DNA of 50,657 bases from an uncultured beta proteobacterium (lineage in GTDB: Bacteria; Pseudomonadota; Gammaproteobacteria; Burkholderiales; Burkholderiaceae_C): contig CAIXNB010000173.1 in assembly GCA_903920695.1 (NCBI GenBank), positions 1 to 50,657 on the forward strand, in the 5' to 3' direction. The notes beneath the pieces were generated by a model. It was not told where the DNA came from and ran no database searches. It saw nothing but the letters and a program-made list of their open reading frames with translations. The position numbers and the translations under genes are program-made. This document shows, piece after piece, positions 27,523 through 35,758 of the stretch (positions within the stretch are counted from its first letter, which is position 1; the number at the start of each line of letters is the position of its first letter).

Positions 27523-27528
27523 CTCTTA

Positions 27529-27717
27529 ATGAATGACACAACGAACACAAAAAAACCCTCAGTCAAATCGGCGCACGCCGCCTGCGCCGTGTGCATGAAG
27601 GAGATTCCCGTGTCCGAGGCCAACGTTGCGGAGGCCAAAGACTATGTTGCGCATTTTTGCAGCCCGGATTGTTATCAGAAGTGGCGCCAGCAGAACGGCA
27701 GCATGCCACGGCAATAG
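27529..27717 (+). CDS. Small zinc-ribbon-like protein (DUF3330 type)
   Basis: A 62-aa protein with the pattern CAVCMKEIPVSEANVAEAKD, then YVAHFCSPDCYQKW. The two Cys pairs (CxxC and CxxxC) suit a zinc-binding knuckle as in DUF3330 proteins, small proteins often found in metal-resistance or stress clusters. Its function is unknown. ATG 27529 follows CTCTGGAG. The first 18 residues are Thr/Lys-rich and probably disordered. Confidence 0.7.
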   Translation: MNDTTNTKKPSVKSAHAACAVCMKEIPVSEANVAEAKDYVAHFCSPDCYQKWRQQNGSMPRQ

Positions 27718-27818
27718 ACGCTTGATCTCGTATCGAGAGTGCGATTTCGTGCGTGCTCTTCAGCGTGATGCGGGCTCCGCTAAGCACGCCCGATCAAATT
27801 TAACCACATAGGCCAACC

Positions 27819-29081
27819 ATGAGAACCCCCGATTCAAAGCACTTGCCCGACGAGACCAAGACCTCAACCGACAAAAGCAAGATCCGGTTCCTGCTGCTCG
27901 AAGGCATTCACCCATCGGCCATCACGATGCTTCAAGCGGCGGGTTATACCCAGATTGAGTCCTTGCCAGGCGCCTTGGCCGATGATGAGCTCAAGCAGAA
28001 GATTGCCGACGCGCATTTTGTCGGCATCCGTTCCCGCACCCAGCTTAGCGCCGAGGTGTTTGGCCGCGCCAGCAAGCTCGCGGCGGTCGGATGCTTTTGC
28101 ATCGGCACGAATCAGGTGGACCTTGAGGCGGCGCGCGTGCGCGGCATACCGGTATTCAATGCGCCGTTCTCCAACACGCGTTCTGTAGCCGAATTGGTTC
28201 TGGCCGAAGCCATCGTGCTTCTGCGCGGCGTACCGGAAAAGAACGCCGTTGCCCATCGGGGCGGTTGGCTCAAGTCGGCAGACAATGCTTTTGAGATTCG
28301 CGGCAAGACGCTGGGCATCGTGGGCTATGGCGCCATCGGAACGCAGTTGTCGGTGCTGGCCGAGTCCCTTGGCATGAACGTCGTGTTCTTTGATGTGCTT
28401 GCCAAACTCCCGCTGGGCAATGCACGGCAAGTCGCTGAACTGGCCGATCTGTTGGCACTGTCGGATGTGGTCAGCCTGCACGTTCCCGAAACCCCAGCCA
28501 CGCAATGGATGATGGGTGCGGCGCAGATTGCGATGATGAAGGCCGACAGCGTGCTGATCAACGCTTCGCGTGGTACTGTGGTCGTGATTGAGGCGCTGGC
28601 CCAAGCCTTGCGTCAGAAGAAATTGCTTGGGGCTGCCATCGATGTATTCCCCCATGAGCCGCGCAGCAACCGGGAGGTGTTTGAGTCGAGCCTGCGGGGT
28701 CTGGACAACGTCATCCTGACGCCACACATCGGTGGCTCGACTGTCGAAGCCCAGGAGAACATCGGCATTGAAGTTGCCGAAAAGCTGATCAAGTACAGCG
28801 ACAACGGCACCTCGACCTCCGCCGTGAACTTTCCCGAAGTGGCACTGCCAGCCCATCCAGGCCAGCACCGGCTGCTGCACATTCACAGCAACGTGCCTGG
28901 CGTGCTGGCAAACATCAACAAGGTGTTCTCGGACAACCATATCAACGTTGCTGCACAGTACCTGCAAACCCGCGATTCCATCGGTTATGTGGTGATCGAC
29001 ATCAACGCTGCGCACTCCGACATCGCGTTGGCCAAGCTGATCCGTGTGCCGGGCACCTTGCGCTGCCGCGTTTTGTTTTAA
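27819..29081 (+). CDS. serA: D-3-phosphoglycerate dehydrogenase
   Basis: A 420-aa NAD-dependent dehydrogenase catalysing the first step of serine synthesis. The nucleotide-binding motif is LGIVGYGAIGTQ; the substrate and catalytic contexts are NAPFSNTRSVAELVL, LINASRGTVV and the catalytic His in ILTPHIGGSTVEAQ. The C-terminal ACT domain begins HIHSNVPGVLANINKVF and provides serine feedback in the E. coli-type enzyme, whose length (410) is similar. The N-terminal 20 residues are extra and polar. It has no regulon palindrome upstream. It may be an island paralogue of a housekeeping serA. Confidence 0.93.
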   Translation: MRTPDSKHLPDETKTSTDKSKIRFLLLEGIHPSAITMLQAAGYTQIESLPGALADDELKQKIADAHFVGIRSRTQLSAEVFGRASKLAAVGCFCIGTNQVDLEAARVRGIPVFNAPFSNTRSVAELVLAEAIVLLRGVPEKNAVAHRGGWLKSADNAFEIRGKTLGIVGYGAIGTQLSVLAESLGMNVVFFDVLAKLPLGNARQVAELADLLALSDVVSLHVPETPATQWMMGAAQIAMMKADSVLINASRGTVVVIEALAQALRQKKLLGAAIDVFPHEPRSNREVFESSLRGLDNVILTPHIGGSTVEAQENIGIEVAEKLIKYSDNGTSTSAVNFPEVALPAHPGQHRLLHIHSNVPGVLANINKVFSDNHINVAAQYLQTRDSIGYVVIDINAAHSDIALAKLIRVPGTLRCRVLF

Positions 29082-29289
29082 GCGCTATCGACAGCGTGCG
29101 CTTCACGAATATCGGCTGCCCAAACGCGGATACAGGCTCACCGCCGAACGGGTCAAGCCGCGCAGCAAAAAGCCTCAGGATGGGATGTCAAAGACGGTGA
29201 TGTCTGATCGACTGGTAGGCGTGTACTGTTTGCGGCGAGCGCTGAAGCAGGTCTTCATGACGGTTTGACAGGAATGGTTCGGGCCAGGG

Positions 29290-29490
29290 TCACTTGTCCT
29301 TGCGCTGCACAAGCAGCACGACGAGGACGACAACAACAATCAGCAACGCCGGCATCCAGACCCCGCCGTAACCACCCATCCAGCCAAAGCCAGAGTTTCC
29401 ATCGTCCATCATGGTTCCGGTCTGCGCCAAAACCACACCGCTGGTCAACAGGGACGCAGCACCAACCATCATGGGCAGTGAGGTTTTCAT
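29290..29490 (-). CDS. Small membrane protein with signal-like N-terminus
   Basis: A 66-aa protein. A hydrophobic N-terminus (MMVGAASLLTSGVVLAQ) that resembles a cleavable signal peptide is followed by a Gly/Trp-rich loop (GFGWMGGYGGVWMP), a second helix (ALLIVVVVLVVLLVQ) and a basic end. I do not recognise a named family. It is similar in style to the DUF3309 and lmo0937-type mini-proteins nearby. ATG 29490 is chosen since it starts the signal peptide and has GGAGAA upstream. Confidence 0.6.
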   Translation of the reverse strand: MKTSLPMMVGAASLLTSGVVLAQTGTMMDDGNSGFGWMGGYGGVWMPALLIVVVVLVVLLVQRKDK

Positions 29491-29628
29491 AATTTTCTCC
29501 ATCAGACCAAAGAGATGAATTTAGGCCATGATCCGGCCAGCATCTGTCTGGCAGCGCACCTTCAGGGCAGATTAAATATTTCGCTTGTGTTGCCGCCGCA
29601 GCGGGCTCAGGCACTGACGCCAGTCAGG

Positions 29629-29672
29629 ATGCGAGGAAATACGGCATGACAGTCTGTGCTTGTGTGCCCGTC
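29629..29672 (-). promoter_or_regulatory. Island regulon site upstream of small membrane protein
   Basis: Plus-strand TCTGTGCTTGTGTGCCCGTC (29653-29672), a perfect proximal arm with a degraded distal arm. On the minus strand ATTTCCTCGCAT follows, nearly the same as ATTTCCTAGCAT at katE, with the hexamer TCGCAT at 29634-29629. It is 162 bp from the start codon, longer than for other sites. Confidence 0.45.
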
Positions 29673-29719
29673 ATGATGGATAGAAAGCGCAATAGGTATC
29701 GCAGCATGAAGTATGGATT

Positions 29720-30409
29720 TCAAGCGGCTACGCCAAAGAGAGCCCCCACGCCAGCGGTCAAGGCCATTGCCAAAGCGCCCCAAAAAGTGACACGCATGAC
29801 AGACGCAAGCACGGGTGCGCCGCCAGTGCGCGCAGCCACGAGACCCAGCAGCGCAAGAAAAAGGAGTGAACTGCCTGAGAGACCCAACATCAGTGCCGCA
29901 GCCGGTAGCACGACAACCATCACCAGCGGAAGCGCCGCGCCCACGGCAAACGTAGCCGCTGAGGCCATGGCTGCTTGAACCGGTTGCGCGGCCAAGGTGT
30001 CGGATATACCCAGTTCATCCCTGCCATGCGCGCCCAGTGCATCATGCTGCATGAGTTGGGTGGCGACGTTCGACGCCAGCGTCTCATCCAATCCACGCGT
30101 CACATAAATAGCCTTCAACTCTGCGTGTTCCTGCTCGGGATTTGCAGCCAACTCCTGGCTCTCCCGTGCCAGATCCGCACGTTCGGTATCGGCTTGTGAA
30201 CTGACCGAGACATACTCGCCGGCCGCCATTGACATGGCACCCGCGACAAGCCCGGCAACGCCCGCCACCAGAATGCCCTGCGTGCCTGCACCGGCAGCCG
30301 CGACGCCCAAGACAAGGCTGGCGGTAGAAACGATGCCGTCATTCGCGCCAAGCACCGCAGCACGAAGCCAGCCTGTTCGGTGTGTTCTGTGTCGCTCTGT
30401 GTGTCTCAT
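29720..30409 (-). CDS. VIT/CCC1-family transporter
   Basis: A 229-aa membrane protein of the VIT1/CCC1 family, which moves ferrous iron or manganese. The first helix carries GWLRAAVLGANDGIVSTASL, the family fingerprint, and AGAMSMAAGEYVSVSSQAD is the second. A soluble metal-binding-type segment with many Glu residues (ESQELAANPEQEHAELKAIY) precedes the last helices. The chosen start ATG 30409 gives a His/Arg-rich N-terminus (MRHTERHRTHRTG). It complements the ferritin-like and copper-storage proteins in metal handling. Confidence 0.88.
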   Translation of the reverse strand: MRHTERHRTHRTGWLRAAVLGANDGIVSTASLVLGVAAAGAGTQGILVAGVAGLVAGAMSMAAGEYVSVSSQADTERADLARESQELAANPEQEHAELKAIYVTRGLDETLASNVATQLMQHDALGAHGRDELGISDTLAAQPVQAAMASAATFAVGAALPLVMVVVLPAAALMLGLSGSSLLFLALLGLVAARTGGAPVLASVMRVTFWGALAMALTAGVGALFGVAA

Positions 30410-30490
30410 AGCTTTGACCGCTCCTTGATTCAGTCTTCTCATCGACGGCAGCAGGATGATGATGAAGGCATTCGCGTTATTGATCCGATC

Positions 30491-30535
30491 ATCCTCGACG
30501 CTTCTATGGAATCCGTCCGTGCGGTGGCATACATT
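30491..30535 (-). promoter_or_regulatory. Island regulon site of VIT gene
   Basis: Minus-strand AATGTATGCCACCGCACGGA (complement of 30516-30535), close to the collagen-like lipoprotein site. The -10 candidate GAGGAT (30496-30491) is weak but exactly spaced. Confidence 0.4.
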
Positions 30536-30562
30536 CACTCTCTTTTTTTCGATACGTCTGTG

Positions 30563-30607
30563 TCGGAGTACTGGCGCACTGACGACAGCGCCACGAATTG
30601 CTAAATT
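30563..30607 (+). promoter_or_regulatory. Island regulon site and -10 of DUF4397 lipoprotein
   Basis: TCGGAGTACTGGCGCACTGA (30563-30582) has a recognisable GCACTGA arm, while the distal arm is poor. A good -10, TAAATT, lies at 30602-30607 at the exact katE spacing. Confidence 0.4.
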
Positions 30608-30670
30608 GGCCCGCACAAGTTGATGAAACTTGTCTTCGAACAAGTTCGTTCAATTCTAGAAAGCACAGTC

Positions 30671-31426
30671 ATGAAACTCATTAACAAATTTTTGCTTATC
30701 CTGGTCCCTGCCGCAACGCTGGTCGCCTGTGGCGGGGGTGATACGGCGGACCGGCTGGACCTGGCTGACCCGGTCGTGCGCTTTGTGCACGCATCACCGC
30801 TGGTTGGCAATGTGTCGCTGTACCACGACGCCATTGTTCAGCCCGATGTCATTGACAAGCCGTACAAATTTGCCTCGAACTATTTCAACGTTGACATGGG
30901 CCAAAATACCTGGTCCGTGAAAACGACGGTCGGCGGCGTGACCATTGGCTCGGTGCCAATCGATGCAGGCCGAGGCTACAAGTACACCATTGTGGAGTTG
31001 CCGGGTGCCAATTCCGATAGCAGCGCTTACCTGATCGTCGATCCGTACAACAAGCCACTAACCAGTGACAGTGCACGGCTTCGGATCATGAACGCATCAT
31101 TCAACGCAAGCAATATTGATCTGTATATGTCGCTGCCCGGTACCGACATCAGCGTTGCCACTGTCGTGCCGACCGTTGTTGCCACCCAGTACAAGACCTC
31201 CGGGCCAGTCAGCGGCGGCGACTCAATCGACATACCGGGCGGCACCTACAAAGTCACGATCACGACGGCCGGCACCAAAACCATACTCTTCCAGGGTCAA
31301 CTGGTGTTTGCCAACAACAGCGACATCCTGCTGATCAGCGTGCCCGATTCACTTCTGCCAGGTTCGGTCAAAGCGCTTGTCAAGTTTGAGGGTTCTGCGG
31401 GCACCTCTGAAGTGCCCGCTATTTGA
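30671..31426 (+). CDS. DUF4397 lipoprotein
   Basis: A 251-aa envelope lipoprotein. The signal peptide ends LVPAATLVAC with the lipid-modified Cys near residue 20, followed by a Gly-rich linker. The body has the DUF4397 pattern VRFVHASPLVGNVSLY, RGYKYTIVELPG, ARLRIMNASFNASNIDLYM and GGTYKVTITTAGT, suggesting two immunoglobulin-like beta domains. The function is unknown. ATG 30671 is the start of the signal peptide. It is divergent from the VIT gene, each with its own regulon site. Confidence 0.85.
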   Translation: MKLINKFLLILVPAATLVACGGGDTADRLDLADPVVRFVHASPLVGNVSLYHDAIVQPDVIDKPYKFASNYFNVDMGQNTWSVKTTVGGVTIGSVPIDAGRGYKYTIVELPGANSDSSAYLIVDPYNKPLTSDSARLRIMNASFNASNIDLYMSLPGTDISVATVVPTVVATQYKTSGPVSGGDSIDIPGGTYKVTITTAGTKTILFQGQLVFANNSDILLISVPDSLLPGSVKALVKFEGSAGTSEVPAI

Positions 31427-31477
31427 CGACCTTGAACCTGTGCAGGCGTTCGTGTCCAATCGCCGCGCTCTGGCTGG

Positions 31478-31521
31478 AGCGTGCGCTAGCGAACGGACTT
31501 CTTCTGGCATCGGCCTAAGCT
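31478..31521 (+). promoter_or_regulatory. Island regulon site of DUF3309 gene (weaker)
   Basis: AGCGTGCGCTAGCGAACGGA (31478-31497) aligns with the polyketide site CGTGCGCTACTGCACAGA. The -10 candidate TAAGCT (31516-31521) is one base closer than the standard spacing. Confidence 0.4.
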
Positions 31522-31587
31522 GTGATCTGAGGGCTGCGACCATTCCGGTGCGGTCGAGATTCCACCTACAACGCGAAGGAGTACACC

Positions 31588-31746
31588 ATGGGCCTCGGAA
31601 CCATTCTCTTGATCATCCTGATCCTGATGCTGATCGGCGCCGTTCCAACCTGGCCGCATAGCCGCAATTGGGGCTACGGCCCGAGCGGCGGGTTGGGGTT
31701 GGTTGTCATCGTCATTGTCATTTTGTTGCTGATGGGACGAATCTGA
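31588..31746 (+). CDS. DUF3309 small membrane protein
   Basis: A 52-aa protein, MGLGTILLIILILMLIGAVP, followed by TWPHSRNWGYGPSGGLG and a second hydrophobic helix ending in MGRI. This exact layout (two helices joined by a Trp/Tyr/Gly-rich loop) defines DUF3309. Its function is unknown; such proteins are abundant in stress-induced sets. GAAGGAG lies 9 bases before ATG 31588. It precedes acnA by about 100 bp. Confidence 0.88.
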   Translation: MGLGTILLIILILMLIGAVPTWPHSRNWGYGPSGGLGLVVIVIVILLLMGRI

Positions 31747-31750
31747 AATT

Positions 31751-31780
31751 GCTTGCCATTGGCTGATGCCACTGGCAAGC
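31751..31780 (+). terminator. Stem-loop after DUF3309 gene
   Basis: GCTTGCCA and TGGCAAGC form an 8-bp stem, extended after one mismatch by TGGC/GCCA around a TGAT loop. It begins 4 bp after the stop. Without a T-run it may attenuate rather than end transcription into acnA. Confidence 0.5.
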
Positions 31781-31848
31781 GCGTGGCGAACGGGCGGCAG
31801 CCGGGGCAAGGGGACGCGGCCGCTGTGCCACGCCTGACGGAGAACGCC

Positions 31849-34683
31849 ATGACCCACGACCCTTTTCTTGCGCTGAGCGATTTTCAAACCAGCGCCAGCA
31901 CCCGATCCCGTTTCTATTCGCTGGCCGCGCTGGAGGCTGCTGGGCTGGGTAGCATTGCGCGGCTGCCGGTGTCGATCCGGATCGTGCTCGAATCCGTGCT
32001 GCGCAACTGCGACGGCCACCGCATCACCGAAGAGCACGTGCGCCAACTCGCCGCCTGGCAACCGAATGCCGAGCGCAATGCCGAGATTCCCTTCGTGGTG
32101 GCGCGCATTGTGCTGCAGGACTTCACCGGCGTGCCGCTGCTGTGCGACCTGGCGGCCATGCGCAGCGTGGCGCAGCGCTTGGGCAAGGACCCGCAGCAGA
32201 TCGAGCCGCTGGTACCGGTGGACTTGGTGGTAGACCATTCGGTGCAGGTTGATCATTACCGCGTGCCCAACGCACTCGACCTGAACATGCGGCTGGAATT
32301 TCAGCGCAATGCCGAGCGCTACCGTTTCATCAAATGGGGCATGCAGGCCTTCAAGCAGTTGCGCGTGGTGCCGCCTGGCATCGGCATCGTGCACCAGGTC
32401 AACCTCGAATACCTGGCGCGCGGCGTACTGCAAAAGAACGGCATCACATACCCCGACACGCTGGTCGGAACCGACTCGCACACCACCATGATCAACGCAC
32501 TCGGCGTGGTTGGCTGGGGCGTGGGCGGCATCGAAGCCGAGGCCGGCATGCTGGGGCAGCCACTGTACTTTCTGACGCCCGATGTCGTCGGTGTGAACCT
32601 GCACGGGCGCCAGCCCGAAGGCACGACTGCGACCGACCTCGTGCTGCACATCACCGAGCGCCTGCGCCAAGCGCAAGTGGTGGGCAAGTTCGTTGAATTC
32701 TTTGGCGCCGGCGCGGCCTCGCTGGCCGTGCCCGATCGCGCCACGCTGGCCAACATGGCGCCGGAGTACGGCGCGACCATGGGCTACTTTCCTGTTGACC
32801 AAAACACGGTCAGCTACCTGGCCGCCACCGGCCGCAGCGCCGAAGAGGTCGAGGCCTTCGCCGCGTATTTCAAGGCACAGGGCCTGTTCGGCATGCCGCG
32901 CGCCGACGACATCGACTACAGCACGGTGATCGAGTTTGACCTGGCCACGGTGCAAGCCAGCGTCGCCGGGCCGAAACGCCCACAGGACCGCATCGCCCTG
33001 GGCGCACTCGGGCAGACTTTTTCCGGCCTGTTCTGCCAGAGCGCAGCGCAGGGTGGTTATGGCCGAGCTGCGCAGGAACTGGCGCGGCGATTTCCGCTGA
33101 CGCCAGCGCTCGTGCGCGCCGTGCCAGCGGCCGGCGCGTCGGCAGCGCTGCCCTTGGTCCGTAATGAAGCCGAGATGGCAGACCACCTTCGCGCCAGCGC
33201 CGTGGCGCCGGCCAGTGCCTTGCCAGAGCCGGCCGATATCGGGCACGGCGACGTGCTGATCGCGGCCATCACCTCCTGCACCAACACCTCCAACCCGGGC
33301 GTCATGCTGGCGGCGGGACTGTTGGCGCGCAAGGCCGTGGCCCTGGGTTTGAGCGTCTCGCCGCGCGTCAAGACCTCGCTGGCGCCGGGCTCGCGCGTGG
33401 TCACGGATTACCTCGCCAAGGCCGGGCTGCTGGACGACCTGGAAGCGCTCGGCTTCGGCCTCGTGGCCTATGGCTGCACCACCTGCATCGGCAACGCCGG
33501 CCCACTGGCCGCGCCGCTCGAACAAGCCATCGGCGAGCATGCTCTGGTCTGTGCCGCCGTGCTCTCGGGCAACCGCAATTTCGAGGCGCGCATCCACCCT
33601 GCGATCAAGGCAAATTATCTGATGAGCCCGCCTCTGGTGGTCGCCTTCGCGCTGGCCGGGCGCGTTGACATTGACCTCACACGCGAACCCCTGGGCCACG
33701 GCCGCGATGGCCAGCCGGTCTGGTTGAAAGACATCTGGCCCAGTGACCCGGAGATTGCAGCGCTGCGCCAGAGCGCCACCGACGCGCCGACCTACCAGGC
33801 GCTGTACCGCGATTTCGCCACCAGCAACCCGCTCTGGAACGCCATCTCGTCGGCAGACGGCTTGGTCTATAGCTGGGCGGCATCGACCTACATCGCGGAG
33901 CCGCCGTTCTTCGACGACTTTGCGAACGAACCGGGCGGCATCAAGGACATTCGCGCGGCACGCGCACTGGCCATCTTCGGCGACTCGGTCACGACCGACC
34001 ACATCAGCCCGGCCGGCACCATCGGGCCCGGCTCGCCGGCCGGCCAGTACCTGCTGGCCCAGGGTGTCAGCGTGGCCGACTTCAACAGTTATGGCGCGCG
34101 CCGTGGCAACCACGAGGTCATGCTGCGCGGCACCTACGCCAATGTGCGCATCCGCAACCGGATGCTGCCGGCGCTGGCCGACGGCTCACCCGTTGAAGGC
34201 GGCGTGACGCGCTGGCAGCCCTCGGGCGAGATGATGTCGATCTATGCCGCCGCCATGCAATACCATGCCGCTGGCACACCAACGCTGGTCTTTGCCGGCG
34301 CCGAATTCGGCACCGGCTCCAGTCGCGACTGGGCAGCCAAGGGGCCGCGTCTGCTGGGCGTGCGCGCCGTGGTGGCGAAAAGCTTCGAGCGCATCCACCG
34401 CTCCAATCTGGTCGGCATGGGCGTGCTGCCGCTGCAATTCCAGGGCGAAGACAGCGTCGAAACCCTGGGTCTGATCGGTGACGAACAATTCGACATTCTT
34501 GGCCTGCAAGGCGAACTGCAAGCGCGCCAGGAACTCGTGCTTTCCATCCAGCGCCGCGACGGCTCGCGCCGCGATGTGCCCCTGCGCTTGCGCGTCGAAA
34601 CGCCAATCGAGATCGACTACCTGCGCCACGGCGGCATCCTGCCCTACGTCCTGCGCGGCCTGCTGCGCGACGCGCCGGCATAG
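31849..34683 (+). CDS. acnA: Aconitate hydratase A
   Basis: A 944-aa aconitase of the AcnA/IRP branch that isomerises citrate and isocitrate in the TCA cycle. The [4Fe-4S] ligands lie in [15 protein letters not shown] and [15 protein letters not shown]. The substrate-binding segments [36 protein letters not shown] and the C-terminal [11 protein letters not shown] are present. I chose ATG 31849 ([13 protein letters not shown]) after GGAGAA. AcnA is the more oxidant-stable, stress-induced aconitase in enteric bacteria, which fits its place among antioxidant genes. No island regulon site of its own is convincing; it may be read from the DUF3309 promoter. Confidence 0.95.
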   Translation: MTHDPFLALSDFQTSASTRSRFYSLAALEAAGLGSIARLPVSIRIVLESVLRNCDGHRITEEHVRQLAAWQPNAERNAEIPFVVARIVLQDFTGVPLLCDLAAMRSVAQRLGKDPQQIEPLVPVDLVVDHSVQVDHYRVPNALDLNMRLEFQRNAERYRFIKWGMQAFKQLRVVPPGIGIVHQVNLEYLARGVLQKNGITYPDTLVGTDSHTTMINALGVVGWGVGGIEAEAGMLGQPLYFLTPDVVGVNLHGRQPEGTTATDLVLHITERLRQAQVVGKFVEFFGAGAASLAVPDRATLANMAPEYGATMGYFPVDQNTVSYLAATGRSAEEVEAFAAYFKAQGLFGMPRADDIDYSTVIEFDLATVQASVAGPKRPQDRIALGALGQTFSGLFCQSAAQGGYGRAAQELARRFPLTPALVRAVPAAGASAALPLVRNEAEMADHLRASAVAPASALPEPADIGHGDVLIAAITSCTNTSNPGVMLAAGLLARKAVALGLSVSPRVKTSLAPGSRVVTDYLAKAGLLDDLEALGFGLVAYGCTTCIGNAGPLAAPLEQAIGEHALVCAAVLSGNRNFEARIHPAIKANYLMSPPLVVAFALAGRVDIDLTREPLGHGRDGQPVWLKDIWPSDPEIAALRQSATDAPTYQALYRDFATSNPLWNAISSADGLVYSWAASTYIAEPPFFDDFANEPGGIKDIRAARALAIFGDSVTTDHISPAGTIGPGSPAGQYLLAQGVSVADFNSYGARRGNHEVMLRGTYANVRIRNRMLPALADGSPVEGGVTRWQPSGEMMSIYAAAMQYHAAGTPTLVFAGAEFGTGSSRDWAAKGPRLLGVRAVVAKSFERIHRSNLVGMGVLPLQFQGEDSVETLGLIGDEQFDILGLQGELQARQELVLSIQRRDGSRRDVPLRLRVETPIEIDYLRHGGILPYVLRGLLRDAPA

Positions 34684-34691
34684 TGTTGTGC

Positions 34692-34736
34692 TCGGTGCGC
34701 CATCGCACCGACCGGGCGCTTGACAAGCGCAAAAAT
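34692..34736 (+). promoter_or_regulatory. Regulon-type palindrome upstream of 49-aa membrane protein
   Basis: TCGGTGCGCCATCGCACCGA (34692-34711) is symmetric except for the central four bases and matches the ferritin site in GCATCGCACCGA. A weak AAAAAT lies at the -10 position (34731-34736). The same 8-bp stem could instead act as the acnA terminator, so the assignment is ambiguous. Confidence 0.4.
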
Positions 34737-34807
34737 CAGTTCGGCTGCTGACGAGGAAAGCCTTTCTTCATCGGCCAGCCGGATTCCAAACTCAAGAGGA
34801 AATTACC

Positions 34808-34957
34808 ATGCTGTACACCATCGCCGTTGTTTTAGTTGTCTTGTGGCTTTTAGGTGTTGTCACCGCCTACACCATGGGCGGTTTCATTCATGTTCTTTTG
34901 GTCATCGCCATCGTCGTCGTCCTGCTGCGCGTCATCAGCGGGCGCAGCCCGGTCTGA
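34808..34957 (+). CDS. lmo0937-type small membrane protein
   Basis: A 49-aa, two-helix protein, MLYTIAVVLVVLWLLGVVTA followed by YTMGGFIHVLLVIAIVVVLL and a basic end. The pattern MLYTI..VL..LWLLG......G..IH.LLVIA is that of lmo0937-family membrane proteins, whose function is unknown. AAGAGGAAATTACC precedes the ATG. It lies 12 bp before the peroxiredoxin-glutaredoxin gene and is probably co-transcribed. Confidence 0.85.
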   Translation: MLYTIAVVLVVLWLLGVVTAYTMGGFIHVLLVIAIVVVLLRVISGRSPV

Positions 34958-34968
34958 GCGGCGCGCGA

Positions 34969-35712
34969 ATGAAAGCCACACTGACATCACGCGACGGACA
35001 GAAGGTCCCGAGCGTCACGTTCCCGATTCGCGTCAATGGCGAATGGCAGAAGGTCACGAGCGAGGCCTTGTTCAAGGACAAGACGGTCGTGCTGTTCGCG
35101 CTGCCGGGCGCCTTCACGCCAACTTGCTCCAGCACGCACCTGCCGCGTTTTGTCGAACTGGCGGCCACCTTCAAGGCCAACGGTGTCGATAGCGTGATCT
35201 GCCTGTCGGTCAACGACCCATTCGTGATGGAGACCTGGCAAGCCGCGCAGCACGCCCAGGGCATTGACTTCCTGCCCGACGGCAACGGCGAATTCAGCGC
35301 CGCCATGGGCCTGCTGGTGGACAAATCCGACATTGGCTTGGGCAAGCGCAGCTGGCGCTATTCCATGCTGGTCAGGAATGGCTTGATAGAGAAGATGTTC
35401 ATCGAGCCGCAAGAGCCGGGCGATCCATTCAAGGTGTCGGACGCCGACACGATGCTGCGCTATGTCAACCCGAAAGCCATCGCCCCACCCCGCGTGACGC
35501 TCTTCACCAAACCCGGTTGTCCGCACTGTGCGCGCGCGCGCCGACTGCTCACCGAGAAGGGCTTGCGCTTTGAAGAAATCGAATTGGGCAGCCACGGTGT
35601 CAGCTACAGCTCGCTGCAGGCGGTGAGCGGGCGCGGCACGACACCCCAGGTCTACATCGACGGCCAGCACATCGGCGGCGCCGACGAACTCACCGTCTGG
35701 CTGGCGAAATGA
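34969..35712 (+). CDS. Peroxiredoxin-glutaredoxin fusion (hybrid Prx5/Grx)
   Basis: A 247-aa two-domain antioxidant enzyme. Residues 1-165 are a Prx5-type peroxiredoxin with peroxidatic Cys53 in PGAFTPTCSSTHLP. Residues 172-247 are a glutaredoxin with Cys184 and Cys187 in TKPGCPHCARAR and the glutathione-site TPQVYIDGQHIGGADEL. It reduces peroxides with glutathione, the fused glutaredoxin recycling the peroxiredoxin. The arrangement is known from Haemophilus and many proteobacteria. The start at ATG 34969 removes a non-homologous upstream stretch. It follows the 49-aa membrane protein closely. Confidence 0.95.
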   Translation: MKATLTSRDGQKVPSVTFPIRVNGEWQKVTSEALFKDKTVVLFALPGAFTPTCSSTHLPRFVELAATFKANGVDSVICLSVNDPFVMETWQAAQHAQGIDFLPDGNGEFSAAMGLLVDKSDIGLGKRSWRYSMLVRNGLIEKMFIEPQEPGDPFKVSDADTMLRYVNPKAIAPPRVTLFTKPGCPHCARARRLLTEKGLRFEEIELGSHGVSYSSLQAVSGRGTTPQVYIDGQHIGGADELTVWLAK

Positions 35713-35758
35713 GCGCTTGGCGCAAACCGGCCCCGCATTGCATCTGAGGTCAACACCG

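Larger units (their letters stand above)
27202..27528. other. Divergent regulatory region between csp and DUF3330 gene
   Basis: These 327 bp hold no gene. They contain two separate regulon sites, one for each direction (27238-27282 and 27416-27460), and two duplicated segments (R3b and R1b). Confidence 0.6.

Noticed and set aside
27718-27818. Possible regulon site before serA
   Set aside because: GTGCG and GCACG words occur but not in palindromic arrangement, and no spaced -10 is visible.
31775-31820. Possible regulon site directly before acnA
   Set aside because: Only GCGAACGGG resembles the weaker arm and there is no -10; acnA may be read from the DUF3309 promoter.
31486-34113. 875-codon minus-strand frame opposite acnA
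   Set aside because: Antisense shadow of aconitase with no motifs of its own.
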